DNA of 64,000 bases from Lethocerus indicus (lineage: Eukaryota > Arthropoda > Insecta > Hemiptera > Belostomatidae): assembly GCA_019843655.1 (NCBI GenBank), contig JACDQD010000010.1, forward strand, positions 10,027,637 through 10,091,636. Direction: 5' to 3'. Both the position numbers and the translations under genes were made by a program. Shown here piece after piece: positions 1 to 11,760 of this stretch. Every line of letters starts with the position of its first letter. The stretch's first letter is position 1. Under the pieces are notes generated by a model, which was not told where the DNA came from, did no database searches, and saw only the letters and a list, made by a program, of their open reading frames with translations.

Positions 1-1345
1 GAAGATCTGCGCATAATATTATCAAGCGTGTTTTAAAAGGCTGAAAATAAGTTAGTTCCACATTCAGTACTAAGTGATTGAATCGAATATCAGAAATTAG
101 GGAATAAAAAAAGTCATGTTATTTTAATTCTCCCCACTTTGTCAAGAAGAAATTGACAAAATTGATAAGAATTTTGACAAGATGAAGAGAAATTGACTAG
201 ATTTGTTGACTAAAAATAATTCGTGCGCAGTGTATAAAGCGTTAGGCGTTAATTTTCGATTATAAATTTGTTATTTTTAACCGTGCAAAAAACAACGCGG
301 GACTGAAAATGGGCCAAAACGGAAATGTCCGACATTCCATAGAAAGTGCGATCGGTTCTCTTTTTAAAGTTAAATTACAGGCGACGATTTCGTATCTGGT
401 GGTGTTGAATTACACCTAGACCTCCCCCCCCCTCGCTACACCGAGCCATTTTGGCCTGTCGATGGTCAACCTCGAATATTATTAGGTCTTCCGACCTGTC
501 CGCAGGACCCGGGTCCTGCTCCGAGTCAAATAGGACGGAATTCGCTTCTCACGATGACGGCTCATAAACCATTTCCCGTATTCCGTTTGCCCGACTTCGA
601 AGTATTTACTCTATCCCGTCGTAAAAAATATCTCCCAACGTTTTATGTAAGAAGGTGTTCTGTCGCTACTAGGTTATCAGTTGATTACAAGTTGGATTCT
701 CCCGGACTTTGAATTAATAGAGGGGAAATAGTTTGAACGTCAATCCTCCACACTGCTCCCTTATGCGTTAATTAGCATTGTCACTCTTCCAGATGCGAAC
801 ACCAAAAGCGGACCGAATTTCGATTTTCGAATATCCGTATTCGGTCGGCCCAAGCGAGTTATCAAGCGCTAGACAATAAGTTTCGTTATCGGAATCGGAT
901 ACGAGATAAAAAACCGAACTTGAATATTTTCAATCGGGTTAGATAGAAGTTAGTCCAACATGGTCGACGGGCTTTCGCGACCCCACTTCAAGTGACGTCA
1001 CCGATCCCCGAATTTATTTTTACTTTTCCAAAGGCGGCACGTTTTCAAGCACTAGCACCAAGCACTTAGGTTATAGAATCTTTGGACTTACCCTCTGCCT
1101 GAGTTCTCGTTCGCTCTCCAGGTCTTCGTGGAGAAGTCGGATTTTGTCCTGCGCAAACAATTCACTGTTTTAAGTCGTTCGAAGATTGGTCGTTTGCATC
1201 CCGAAAACGGGTATTTATTACAAAAATTGTTTACCTCGAGCCTGGACAAGGCACTGAGGTCGGTGGTATACTCAATGTTGACGTCGGCGCCGCCCCCGCC
1301 GGTGGAGCGGTACGTGTAGGTCTTGGTCGTCTTGGCGATAGGCAT
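1..1345 (-). CDS. Prm: Paramyosin, 5' end of gene (partial, continues past base 1)
   Basis: Paramyosin is the coiled-coil rod protein in the core of invertebrate muscle thick filaments. Two consecutive minus-strand exons (1235-1345 and 1092-1148) join in phase 0 and encode its first 56 residues. The head begins MPIAKTTKTYTYRST, followed by a Gly-rich turn and ADVNIEYTTDLSALSRLE. Exon 2 continues DKIRLLHEDLESERELRQR, the start of the heptad coiled coil. This agrees closely with the insect paramyosin N-terminus as I know it, including the non-helical head and the DKIRLL...ERELRQR rod start. The next expected segment (beginning near IEREKADL) was not found between 1 and 1090, so the following intron runs off the window. 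Muscle myosin is less likely because this head replaces a motor domain. Identification is confident; the rest of the gene cannot be seen. Confidence 0.93.
1092..1148 (-). CDS. Prm: Paramyosin coding exon 2 (residues 38-56)
   Basis: The exon is 57 bp (19 codons), bounded by acceptor GCGCAG|GAC and donor AGG|GTAAGT. It encodes DKIRLLHEDLESERELRQR, the highly charged beginning of the coiled-coil rod. The 86-bp intron that separates it from exon 1 is short. The frame is phase 0 on both sides. Confidence 0.92.
1235..1345 (-). CDS. Prm: Paramyosin coding exon 1 (residues 1-37)
   Basis: The start codon is the ATG at 1345-1343. The exon is 111 bp (37 codons) and ends ...SALSRLE at a phase-0 donor, GAG|GTAAAC. 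It encodes the non-helical head, including the Gly-Gly-Gly-Gly stretch and the DVNIEY motif conserved in insect paramyosins. The start is chosen because the protein family begins here. Confidence 0.92.
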
Positions 1346-1464
1346 GTCGGCTGTTGTTTTAACTTAACGGGGAGGTCGTCGAATACTTGTGCGGGGTTCC
1401 CGACAAACTACTACTGGCACTCCACTGTCTCGCTCTCACGTACCACGGGAACGCTCGCGCTCGC

Positions 1465-1527
1465 GTCTAACAAGAGTATTGCCCAGAGAGGATATAAGCG
1501 GGGTGCTGTGGTTCGCCCCACGTGGGG
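1465..1527 (-). promoter_or_regulatory. Candidate proximal promoter of paramyosin
   Basis: Upstream of the paramyosin ATG the minus strand reads CTTATATCC (TATA-like, complement of 1491-1496). About 30 bases farther on, near 1465, would be the start of a roughly 120-base leader. Just upstream is a perfect 12-base palindromic E-box, CCCCACGTGGGG (1516-1527), in a GC-rich block. The leader contains GAGAGCGAGACAG. The TATA element is imperfect, so this is a position-based inference. Confidence 0.4.
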
Positions 1528-4500
1528 AGGGGCGCGGGTCCGGGCGCATGCTCGGCGCCGCCCCCCGGCCCCTACTCAATGGCAGCCCTATTTCAGGAAG
1601 TGGCCGGCTCCAGTCCTATTTGACAACAGGCCGTGTTGCTCCCTCAAAACACTACCATAAAACACTATCACTACAAATCCCCCGAATTTTTACCCAATTT
1701 TGGCCAAGTCGGCCTCCAATTTTTGAGACGATCCGCACAAATCTGAGCCCAGTACCGGAGTTCCCGTCGAGAGTGGGACACTTTTTCTTTCATACACGTC
1801 CTAGGCCTATCCCATTATCGTAGTGTCATCGTGTGATCAATTATTTTATAACTTTCCGGTCGAGACCCTTCTGGGAGACTCTGAGGTCTGTACTTATTAA
1901 TGACTTAGTACCTGTGAGGGGGTGTTGTTTAGTGTTGTATGTTGGTGTGTAATTGTCACTAATAAATGGTCGAAGGTTTCCGCGGCCAGAACTCGAAATA
2001 TCACTGTGGGAAGAACCTCGGTTAGCAGGGGTTGACCCGATGCTAGTCCGGGACCTTTCCTGTTTGGAAAACACCCGAGCTGGAGTTGAAGGGTTTTTGC
2101 CCCTTTCCCCTGCGGACCTCTCGGGTTTTTTCCGGTTCCAACCTTCCTGAACTCTTATCAGTTCTAGCATCAGTGTCCGATCAAAAGCGAGTTGTCACCA
2201 GCTAACTTACGGTGGGAAGAACCGGTCGGACCCTGACGATGGAACCAGTAAAAATTCCGTTCTATAGACACAATATCATGTTGATATGATTATATCTGTC
2301 TTGTTGTTGTGACATCTGTTTTCGTTGTCATTTATCTCATTGACGTTTTATTCGTATTTAACAATCCCGTGTGAAACATAGTGGGAGTTTTTATTTAATT
2401 CTGTCAGTAGATAACGTACAGCATATTACAGTATATTGTAAATATATGTATATGAATTACAAATTAGAAACATCGAATTATTCCAAACCGAAGGATTGTT
2501 TTACGTATTTTTGTTCATAATTCAATGCTACCAAAGTGAGTGTTTTAGCTTGCTTGGTTGATGTTAATTATCGCCGGTTTTTTTTAAAGCTTGCAATCTG
2601 ATTAATTTATTAATCATATTTAATTATTCATCAATCTATGACCTTATTTGTTAAATCTGCTGTGAGTTTGCAATTTTTTTGAGCGGTCCATTGGAATTTG
2701 AGAATATCTCTCTGCGAAATCTCAGAAGCTATCCGACCCGGTGCCAGAACGAGCCAGTTGTTCAACTTCTTACTAATCTATACATTTAAATGTTACAACA
2801 CGACGGTAAACGGCGGCGCTAAAAATAAAATCGCAGGAAACTCAGAACAGAGCGATGAATCAGTGGCTCCGAGTTTGTTGTGTATTGTCAGCGATAACTA
2901 AAAATAAACAAATTATATCGCATACGCCAACTCATTATTTAATTAGCTGGCGTCAGCCTAGACTTATGCAACGGACTCCGCGCGTCATTTGAGCATATTT
3001 GAATCATATGCCATTATAAGTGTTAGTTGGCCGACCTGTAAATTACGTCGCCTGTGACGTCACAGCCGGGCCGAAGGAATTCCTGCCCACCTTATGCCAA
3101 GCTACTGAACCGATAAATTAATGAAATAAATAAACGTAAATTGCTGTACTGTTTTATATTCTCGCGCGTTTCGAAGGTGCTTTTCTGAGAAATTTAGCTT
3201 TGAAAAAAACACGTACAGTCATATGTTATTGTCTGTAGAGTGATTGTGAAAGGTGTCAAGTTCATAGAATTGACGCATCATTATATCCTTATAAATTAAG
3301 AATCATATTGCTTCATGTTACGTACGATGTAATCAATTATTTAGTTAGAATTATTGGAGTTATTTTGAACCTGAAATTATTTCTTCTGCAATATTACAAC
3401 CGCGGATGAACACAGCTATAACGGAGAGTAGGAATTTAAATCCCTTGTAAATTAACTGTTTTATTTAATCTAACACATTACTCACGATTGGTCCAGGCCT
3501 ATATTTAAACGCGTCACTTATTATTTCAGAATTCAATTGAAAACTTGTTGAGGCAGGCTAGGTTGCGCCGAGTACAAGCTGTGTATACTAGGCCGGCAAT
3601 ACGTCCCGGTCTTGAGGGCCCGTCCGGGGGGAGGGACCTTGACGCCGTCGTTTCATTTTTAGCTCGCGCTTTTCGCGTTTTATTTTAACAGAAAGCCGGG
3701 GGGGGGGGTGAAACCGTTCGTGTACAATTAGCGTTATACGGGGCGTAAAATGTTCATCGGATACGAAATAAATAACGGCCGTTCAGAAGATTCCCCAATC
3801 CTTTAATCGGAGTGTCCTCTCTTCTACTCCGTCCTCATATTTTACCGGTCCAATTATAACATCATCCGGAGGCCGCCGATTCTGCTTTCATCTTCCGGAT
3901 GGTTAAAGTCAGATTTAATGTTAAATATTGTTTAATATTCTCTTTGACTCAAGTTAAGAAACTCTCTCGTGTCTTTTGCTTAAGCGCAATTCCTGTCAGC
4001 GTTCAAAACGATTTATTTTTATTTGCAATCGAGAAATTAATTTTTCAAAGGTCAGATTTGTATAATTTGCATTTTATATTTTGACCAGCGTGGGATCAAG
4101 CGCTGCCTTCGCACAGTATTACGCGATCACACCGGAAGTTAGTGATAATTCAAGTTCCGGTCGCTGAAACTCAGAAATTGATTAGCACCCACTGGATAAA
4201 TATTGGATCTATATTTGCTTCCGATCGCTGTCATGACAGAAATATTAACGGCGCTCAACGTGGCAACGTCTCCAGTCCATTATCGAAAGGACATTTTGTT
4301 TGCACTCAAGTGGAAGGAATGATTCCTTCGAATGCGCGTTCCGCCGTGAAAATATATTACGTTGGACGGCTCCGCCTCGGGTATCGTGTTCAGAAATAGT
4401 CGCTCGATTCTGTTCTCGAAGCGCACAGCGGGCAGGTAGGGAGAATTCCTCGGGGTGGACAACCGTCGCGGGGCAGTATTTTGGATCGGGTTCAAAAAAC

Positions 4501-7500
4501 TGGAAAACTCAGCGTTCTGGGCTCTGTCGACCGGCTGAAAACAGCATCGGAATCCGCTGTCCAATTACACCGTGTAAAGCTACCCTCTTTTCAAACCGAA
4601 CAGGACATGAATACCTGTCTGTACACTTAATCTATATCTGTAAAGATGAGCAGTACCTATTGGTCTCAACCAACCATCTTATTTTAATCACTTTCCATCA
4701 ACTTTTTTTGGTTGAACATAAAAAAAAATCCTATTTGTAATAATAAATCTCTACAATGAAAGTTCATGCCCCGTATTTAATATATGATGGAATCGACGAG
4801 CCATTATAACCGTGTACATTATATTGCTCGATATTAATTTCGTTGTAAATGAAGCGGAAATTATATCACAAAGATTGAAGCTTAACGAAAAGAAATTCAT
4901 GGTATATTTTGTAATGCTATTGTAATTTTTAGCGCCAGTATAATCTGTAATTTGTCTCTCTTTCCAATCAACGATCGCATTAATATAATGCTTGGAAATA
5001 AAAAAATCTATATTGTTGTCTAAATAACTGGCGTACAGATTTTTCGAGTTGGCTAATTCGGGCTTTTCTGTTTGTCGAAGTTAATCTGATATTTTTAGTT
5101 TCACATACCCCGTTTCTATTCCAATGACTCCTAAAGAAATGATGCAGCGTTGTATTATAATACATTATAAATAACCGTGAATGGTTCGCGAATGTGGGCA
5201 GCATCCCACGGGTTAGATCCGGTAAACTGTGACTAGTCACATCAGTCGTTCCGGTGGAATCGGTACGGATGGCTTGCAAAAATAATCCGTAGGAATAATG
5301 ATAACGAACAATGCTACCGGGAACGATGTCGGAGGTTGAGACGAAAGTTATAACCGGCAGAATGGCTGAGGCTGAGACGGCAGGGGCCAGAAGATGGGTG
5401 CGATAGCCGCGGGGGTGGTTTTTTTTCGGTTTTTACATCGCCAACCATTTTGGCCGGGAGCTGAGAGCCGATGAATGGCCGTGCCTCACGTACGCTCCAA
5501 AAATACGACCGTCTCTCTTATCTCTCTCTCTTATCGTCTACAATTAAACGTCCCCTGTCATTCCCAACTGTACAAGCTTACACGTTTCTATTGTTTTCTT
5601 AAGACGCAGACACGGTCATTATTAAACTGCCAAAAAAAAATTATGTACGAATAATTTCGTAATTTGATCGAAATTCCCTACATTGTACCTACATTACCTA
5701 CATTTAATTTCCGATCGAAATACCTATATACCATGAAACTGTTGGTTGACTTCTGCAACCAAACCACGAAATGATGTAAAAAGAAAAAAGTAATTTTTAC
5801 CTAACTTTTCCATGGATAGGTTAATATAGGGCACTATATTTGCTCCAATCATAAAGTAGGTTACCGAGGTTTCGGGCCAAGGCCCTCTGATTCATCCACC
5901 GACTTCAACCGCTCCTGCAGTGTAGGACAAATAAAGCAGTATTGCACTGAACCGATTCTGGGCGTATTTTTCCGCATTGGATCTTCACACCGGAATTTAT
6001 TTTTAATTTTTTCTTTTAGAAAACTCTGCGTCTTCTATTTCTGTCTTCTACACCTGCGCGAAATGCTTGACGCGAGATGACCTACTTCCGCCCGTGTGAA
6101 GTAAAAATTTAGAAAGTATTAATTTACATTAAAGTAATAATTTACTTTCATTATTTTTCCGAAACAGTGTCCCGGTATAGGACCAAATTTTCTTATTTAG
6201 GTTCACCCGTTAGAAATGAGTTCGGTAGTTTGTTCCCTAACGGCTGCGTCCCGTCGAAAGCGTCTCAATACCAATGGTTAATGGCCCCTTATTTGCAATT
6301 TTACAGTTAAAGTTTAAGGCGTTTCTTATACAGATTCTAGGATCCATTCGGGATGATGAACTTAACGGTGATCCGTTTCACGTTCCCTTCCTCGAAATAA
6401 TTCAAATAAATTCGATTGTGTGTAATTACTGTCGGCAATTTTACAGTGGCATTCGATTTGTTTGGTACAGGTGATCATCTCAGTTGAGTCATATCTATTA
6501 TTTGTGGGAATCTGACACCATTAAAGGATTGTGTTCCTCTTCTTGTATGATTCCGACTGGTGGATTGTTAATTCCTCGCGCCTGTTTCCCTTCATGTTTC
6601 ATGGCCCCGAACATCTTTTTACACATTCCAAGAGAACCATTTTCAGTGTACCTGTCCCGGCGGTGTTTGGTCGAAAGCTGGGGGCCGTGTACAGGAGACC
6701 GCCCCCGGCATGCCGTATGCAACACTAAATCTTTCCCCAAGGTCCGCACAGTGAATCGCCCACCAAGGGAGCCAAGATCAGTTGATATTTTTACGAACAA
6801 TTCCTCTCCCGCCGAGTGTACAACAAAATCCGGGCACAATTTTCAACAAAGTCGGCCCATTTGGAACGGTGGGGTGGGAAGGGTGGTGTTATATTTTTAC
6901 ATTTTTACATTTAGTAGGTAGGCTCGAATTAGCAGTGCCACAAAAATCTTGGCACACGAATGGAGGCTTTCATTTTACAAGATAATGGTGAAAACGTGGT
7001 TCCCTCCCCCTGACTTACGACGAGCATCTTATTTTTATTTCTATTTTTTTTTTTACGTTGAACCTTACCGATGAAATAGTACTTTTCGAGCGGATGGTGT
7101 TAATTGACGACAATTTGTCTGTTTATTTATGTTATTTTTTATTCATTCGATTTGTATATTTCAAATCGTCCGGTAGCCGTTAATAGACTTTTAACGAAAA
7201 AATATTTTAATTTCCAGTAAACTGAATTTCTTCATCGTTCTCTTTTTTTAAATTGCCATTATATTTTAGGTATAGCTTAATTTCAGTATTGAGCTTAATG
7301 TCGTCCCTACCGGTCTTGTTGAGTTGCAGAACCGGTTTAGACGAAACTAACTAATGGACAGTGTCTATCTTAAAGTGTCTATCATTCCCACGCGATTCTA
7401 TTTTATTTATTGACCCAGTTATGACCGCCTTGGCATGCCAGCGAAGGGGATGATGTCCTCGGCAGTGTCTGGCACTCGACAAATTGGGCGCGTTCCGGAA

Positions 7501-7730
7501 GTTGGAAAACTCTCGGACCGAAAAATTTCGAACGGCTCCGCCTGTTGGGCGTTATCTTAAGGCTGAACCACGTTGCCAAACTGCAGTTTAGCTTTGTTAA
7601 AATTCACCAAGAATATCACATGGCGTTGTTGTGAATTCGTTTCGGCGCGTTTAGGTTTCTCCAGAATGGTCGCACGACTACGGTTAGTCTGTTTCAAACA
7701 GTTTACTCGCCCGTTGTCGTTAGACATTTA
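1528..7730. other. Intergenic DNA, no gene recognised
   Basis: This stretch is AT-rich to mixed DNA upstream of paramyosin. Short open frames on both strands lack splice context and resemble no family I know. There is a G-tract near 3700-3708. No RNA gene or transposon end was recognised. Confidence 0.5.
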
Positions 7731-7734
7731 CCTT

Positions 7735-7895
7735 ATAATATGACTGTGTTAAGTCGGTCTGGAGATCTCCAGGTGAGGTGACGGCCACCCCCGTGTCTGG
7801 GCGGAGGTTCTCTCGGCGCTGTGTGTGGGGCGCGTGCGCGGGCCGCCCGCACAGAAATAGACCGCCTGTCTAGAGTTACCCGAGGGCCTTTTATA
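7735..7895 (-). promoter_or_regulatory. Candidate TATA promoter with possible noncoding first exon
   Basis: On the minus strand CTATAAAAGGCC (TATAAAAG at 7895-7888) is a near-ideal TATA box inside a CpG-rich, GC-rich block (about 7740-8050). A start about 30 bases downstream (near 7865) would give a roughly 130-base GC-rich leader. That leader ends at a donor-like ATAAG|GTAAAT near 7735. Such an exon could splice toward a minus-strand gene to the left, of which paramyosin is the only one seen. The link is untested. Confidence 0.35.
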
Positions 7896-8150
7896 GAAGG
7901 GGCCTCCCCCACCCACGCCCCAACAAGGACGCCGCCCGGCCTTACACCCCGCACTTCGCCCCGACTTAATTATCCTAACCGGCCTTTGTCCTACCCCCAA
8001 CCTCCTTCCTAGTCTTCCCTACTTCACCGCCGGAAAACATTGGGCCACCCGGGGGGGAAATGCCCGGATAAGTCTGGCTCTGCTTATTTTCTTCGGCTTC
8101 TATTCGATAACATTTTTATACGGATATGAGAAGCAAATGATAAAATTATT

Positions 8151-8343
8151 TTAGAATACCTTTGTGGTCTGCGAGGGAATGAAATATCGTTGATTTCGTG
8201 TGTTTCCGTCTCCTCTCGCTGGTTTGGTCTTTTGCTAGACCGATTTCGGCCGCTTGCCATCTTCAGTAGCGGTGTTAATCACTTTTGGCAATTTGGGTGT
8301 TTTTTTGGCATCCTCACTGCACTGTCACTGTCACGAAATCTAC
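8151..8343 (-). mobile_element. Inverted-arm retroelement-like repeat, copy A
   Basis: On the plus strand it reads TTAGAATACCTTTGTGG, then CTCTCGCTGGTTTGGTC, CCATCTTCAGTAGCGG and CACTGTCACTGTCACG, ending CGAAATCTAC. It is flanked by near-identical direct repeats GATAAAATTATT (8139-8150) and GATAAAACTTATT (8344-8356), which look like a target-site duplication. It is an internally shortened member of a family repeated through the window. Confidence 0.7.
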
Positions 8344-8356
8344 GATAAAACTTATT

Positions 8357-10334
8357 ATATTTCTTAGGAATTTCAAAACCTGCTCTTTACCCAACTCACC
8401 CGACATACGATAACTGACCAGTGAATGTGTATTATTTATTCATTTACTGTTACATGTATTATAAGAATATATTGGTAACACAAGTTTATTGAGGAAAATT
8501 GTGATTTTTCGGTCATCCAGCATACCGGTTTCATTTTTATTATATAATTATATTTCTTATCAGAATTATATCTGTCCTATGTCGTTAAAATGCTATTTAA
8601 TTAGTGCTATTAGAGTGCTTCCTGATTGCGCATATACCGACCTGAATATTGTTCTCCCACTTTTCTATCCCGCTATTCTCAACAACGCGTCGTCGTTTAC
8701 TTTAAACAAATGAGAACATCCGTTCGCTTGTTTGTTTAGGGACGTGTTTCGGACCTAGCCCAGTTTCTCTGTGTCGGTGAGGCGAAGGGAAAATGATACC
8801 TCTGTAGAATCTTAGTTGCAGACTGTGAATAGTAGTGTTTAAATGAAATCCACTGCTTATTTACTGTAACTCAACTGTATACAGGGTAGAACGCCGGTAT
8901 AATAATAAGGAAATAATCCAAACAGGCAATGTTACCAGACGAAACCACTGTATGTAGGCTTCTGTTCCGCTTATTGGTATTTCTATGAAATTACACATAA
9001 CACTTTCTATACAGTTTTGGATATATCCGTTATCGCGGAAGAAAGCTGTAGCACACACTTACTAGGAAGCTGTCTTGTTTATTTTCCTCAATTTAAAAAT
9101 GTTATTTGGCTTCAACGCCGAATATCTGTTGTAACCCGTTTAGGTTGATCAGAACAGGTTGATCAGAAGCAGTAAAAAAATTTGATCTTCGCAGGAACCG
9201 ACCACGACATAAAAAATTATTTCAAAGACCTTTTCCGCGACCCAAAATTTCGCGAAATTCCATTAAATAGGTTGAAGACAAAAATGAACATCGGTCCGGG
9301 AATCTCCCATCGTTTTTTTATTCGGCATAGCCCTTGATCCCCTTTCTTTCAATTCTAGGGCAAGTTAAAGAAACACCCCACTTTAAGAACAACAGATGTA
9401 CCGGCCCGATTTATAATTATAAACTCTGGCGCGCCTCATTTAGTCCTCCAACGGGACGTTGGATGCCCGAATCTTTAATCTGCAAATCGGAAAGGCTTAG
9501 CAAAAAAGCGCCGTCTAAATTACATAAAAGATGAAAAATGTATTGAAAAACTGGCCAGTGAATATAAATTATTTAATTTAAAAAAAATAATACGAACGGA
9601 TTTTGTTCTTTCTTCTTGTTGGTCATCGTGGGGTACAGAAACAAAAATTTTCTCAGGTAGAACGAACCGAATTTTACAGGACAGACGAATTCAGAAAAAA
9701 ATTTGTTTTATTCGGATAGACTTCATGAAGGGGTGTATTTTTGGATTGCTATTTATATATTGGGCGGTTAACGGTGATTTATATTCGAACGCTTATGCCC
9801 GTCGTTCAGGCCAAATAACCGTACTGAATTTCGACTACACCAACATTTGACTTATTCTATTGACATTCTGTGGGTATTTTAGCCTTGAAAAAAATTTAAA
9901 AAAATATTTTACTACAGCTCTCCACGGGATATTGTTTTCTACTCTAATACAGTATGAGTTAGGCTGTATAGAAGCTGTTGAAACTGAACTATGTCAGAGC
10001 ACATATCTGACTGGGTATAAGCGTTTTCAACTTCAAAAGTTCACTTGAGATGTTGAGAATATTGTAATAGAGAATCATATATAATTCCAACGTTCACCTG
10101 AAATAATATCGAGTACTTATTATGAGGTACTTCGTATTCTTTGCAAACGAAGGAAAATTCGATCCGCCACAGGGGTTCGTACCGTGTTCCAGCAAATTTC
10201 ATATAATTCGTACAGTTCGTGAATTTCTTAGAAATCGAACGATAGACTGAAGGTATCGCGGGTGGTTCCATATTCATTGGAGAGTTTTGCTTTACGACCT
10301 GCCGAAACATTATACGGAGGAAGTTTTATTCATG
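8357..10334. other. Intergenic DNA, no gene recognised
   Basis: The DNA is AT-rich with scattered short frames. Nothing resembling a protein family, RNA gene or complete transposon was found. Confidence 0.5.
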
Positions 10335-10615
10335 ATTTTTTCTTCTCCTTTAGTCAGATCGAAATTATTAAAAGCGGGAACAGAAATATACGCCGAGGAG
10401 GTGTTAATAATTTTTTTCCCTGATATTTGGGCAGCGGCCACGGTCTGTTGGCGGGCGGCGGGCGGTAGTGAATGACCGAGGGCTAGCACTCGCCTTGGAA
10501 CACTTCCAATAGGCTATCCAACAATACGGAGCATTAATTATAGTGCTTATCTCTGAATATATTAATTGCACAGCGGTCGAATGCCGGTCTGAACGAAGGC
10601 TCTAGGAGAAAACAT
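10335..10615 (+). repeat. Dispersed repeat, left copy of a 280-bp pair
   Basis: This segment aligns, in the same orientation, with 63470-63745. Shared stretches include ATTAAAAGCG, GGAGGTGTTA, GGGCGGTAGTGAATGACCG, TATCCAACAAT and ATTAATTATAG. The divergence suggests an old interspersed repeat. No coding capacity or terminal structure was recognised. Confidence 0.7.
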
Positions 10616-11660
10616 CCGGAGTGCTGAACCGGAATGTCTCCACAGAGCCAAAACGCTCTAATCTAGTAACACAATATCCGAAACCCATTTTCGTTGTTGA
10701 ATAATTTACTGGAAATTTATAAATTGGCCAGCTCATTCATGAAGGGACGACAGAATATTATGTCGTGACAATAAATAGGAACAGGTGTTAGGCTCGCGCC
10801 TCCCTAGTGCCAGTTTAGTCTCACTAACCGCGGTCTGAACGGAGAAACCGGGTTAATGGGTTACTTTACGTATTACCTCCCTGCGAAATTAGGCCCCGTG
10901 CACTTAGCGCTGGGGAAGATTCCGGACTGGGCTTCAACATATCCGTTGAACACTTGATCAAAAAAAATTTTGAATAATAGTCGGGTTATTATAAAACGCT
11001 TAATATTCGGCCAGTTGGCCGTTTAATTCTGGTTTTGGCACGGCCAAGTGGGCCCTGGGCCGGTTCACACAATCAATGAGAACGCCGCACTTTTTGTTGT
11101 TCCGATTTTTTTCCCGTTCCCCCAGTTGGGCAGAAAATAGACCGAAATCTGGACTAATATGAAACTGTCTATATTTCAATTTCATGAATTTAATACTGAC
11201 CGGTTCGTTGCAGTTGCAATACTGACCAGCTTTATACTTAGTCCCTGATTTTGATTCCTTTGCAGATTCCGGCCTCATTTCTCAAATTTGGAGGTCTCAG
11301 TTACATGAGCTGTTTGTTGAAAATGTATATTACGTTCAATATATGCAAGGAATCCATTCAAGAATATTTATTATTACAAGTATGTTTCGAAATCTCTTAT
11401 AAACCGAGCTTCTAAATTTTATATTAGAGACGCCATTGAAAGTCAAAATACTAAATGGAACTTTGACGTAACAATAGTTTATGGCGGTATTTTAATTATA
11501 AGATATTCGTAACAAGATTCGATGGGAAGCTGGGGGGTTTGAGATAGTTGCGGATTCAAATGCCTGTGTCTTGGATTGGTGAGAGAGCTTAGTGCGAGTG
11601 GGCCAACCGAAACATTTTAGCCGAATGACTCATCTTTCCATAGTTAAAGCACCTACGGGC
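10616..11660. other. Intergenic DNA, no gene recognised
   Basis: This is mixed-composition DNA with no recognised gene, RNA or transposon. Confidence 0.5.
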
Positions 11661-11661
11661 C

Positions 11662-11760
11662 TTCTCTTCTCCCTCTCTCTCTCTCTCCATATATCTCGTT
11701 CCCGATCTATCCCTCTCTCTCTCCCTCTTTCTCTTTCACACGCACACACACGCGCTCACA
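11662..11760. repeat. CT-rich and CA-rich simple repeat
   Basis: CTCTCTCTC runs, interrupted twice, pass into CACACGCACACACAC. This is ordinary low-complexity sequence. Confidence 0.85.

Noticed and set aside
1389..1823. 144-codon plus-strand open frame
   Set aside because: It lies across the GC-rich paramyosin promoter and leader on the opposite strand. Its low-complexity Arg/Ser/Pro content resembles no protein and is explained by base composition.
1841..2170. 109-codon minus-strand open frame upstream of paramyosin
   Set aside because: It has no recognised domain, no convincing splice borders, and an overlapping frame of similar quality on the other strand.
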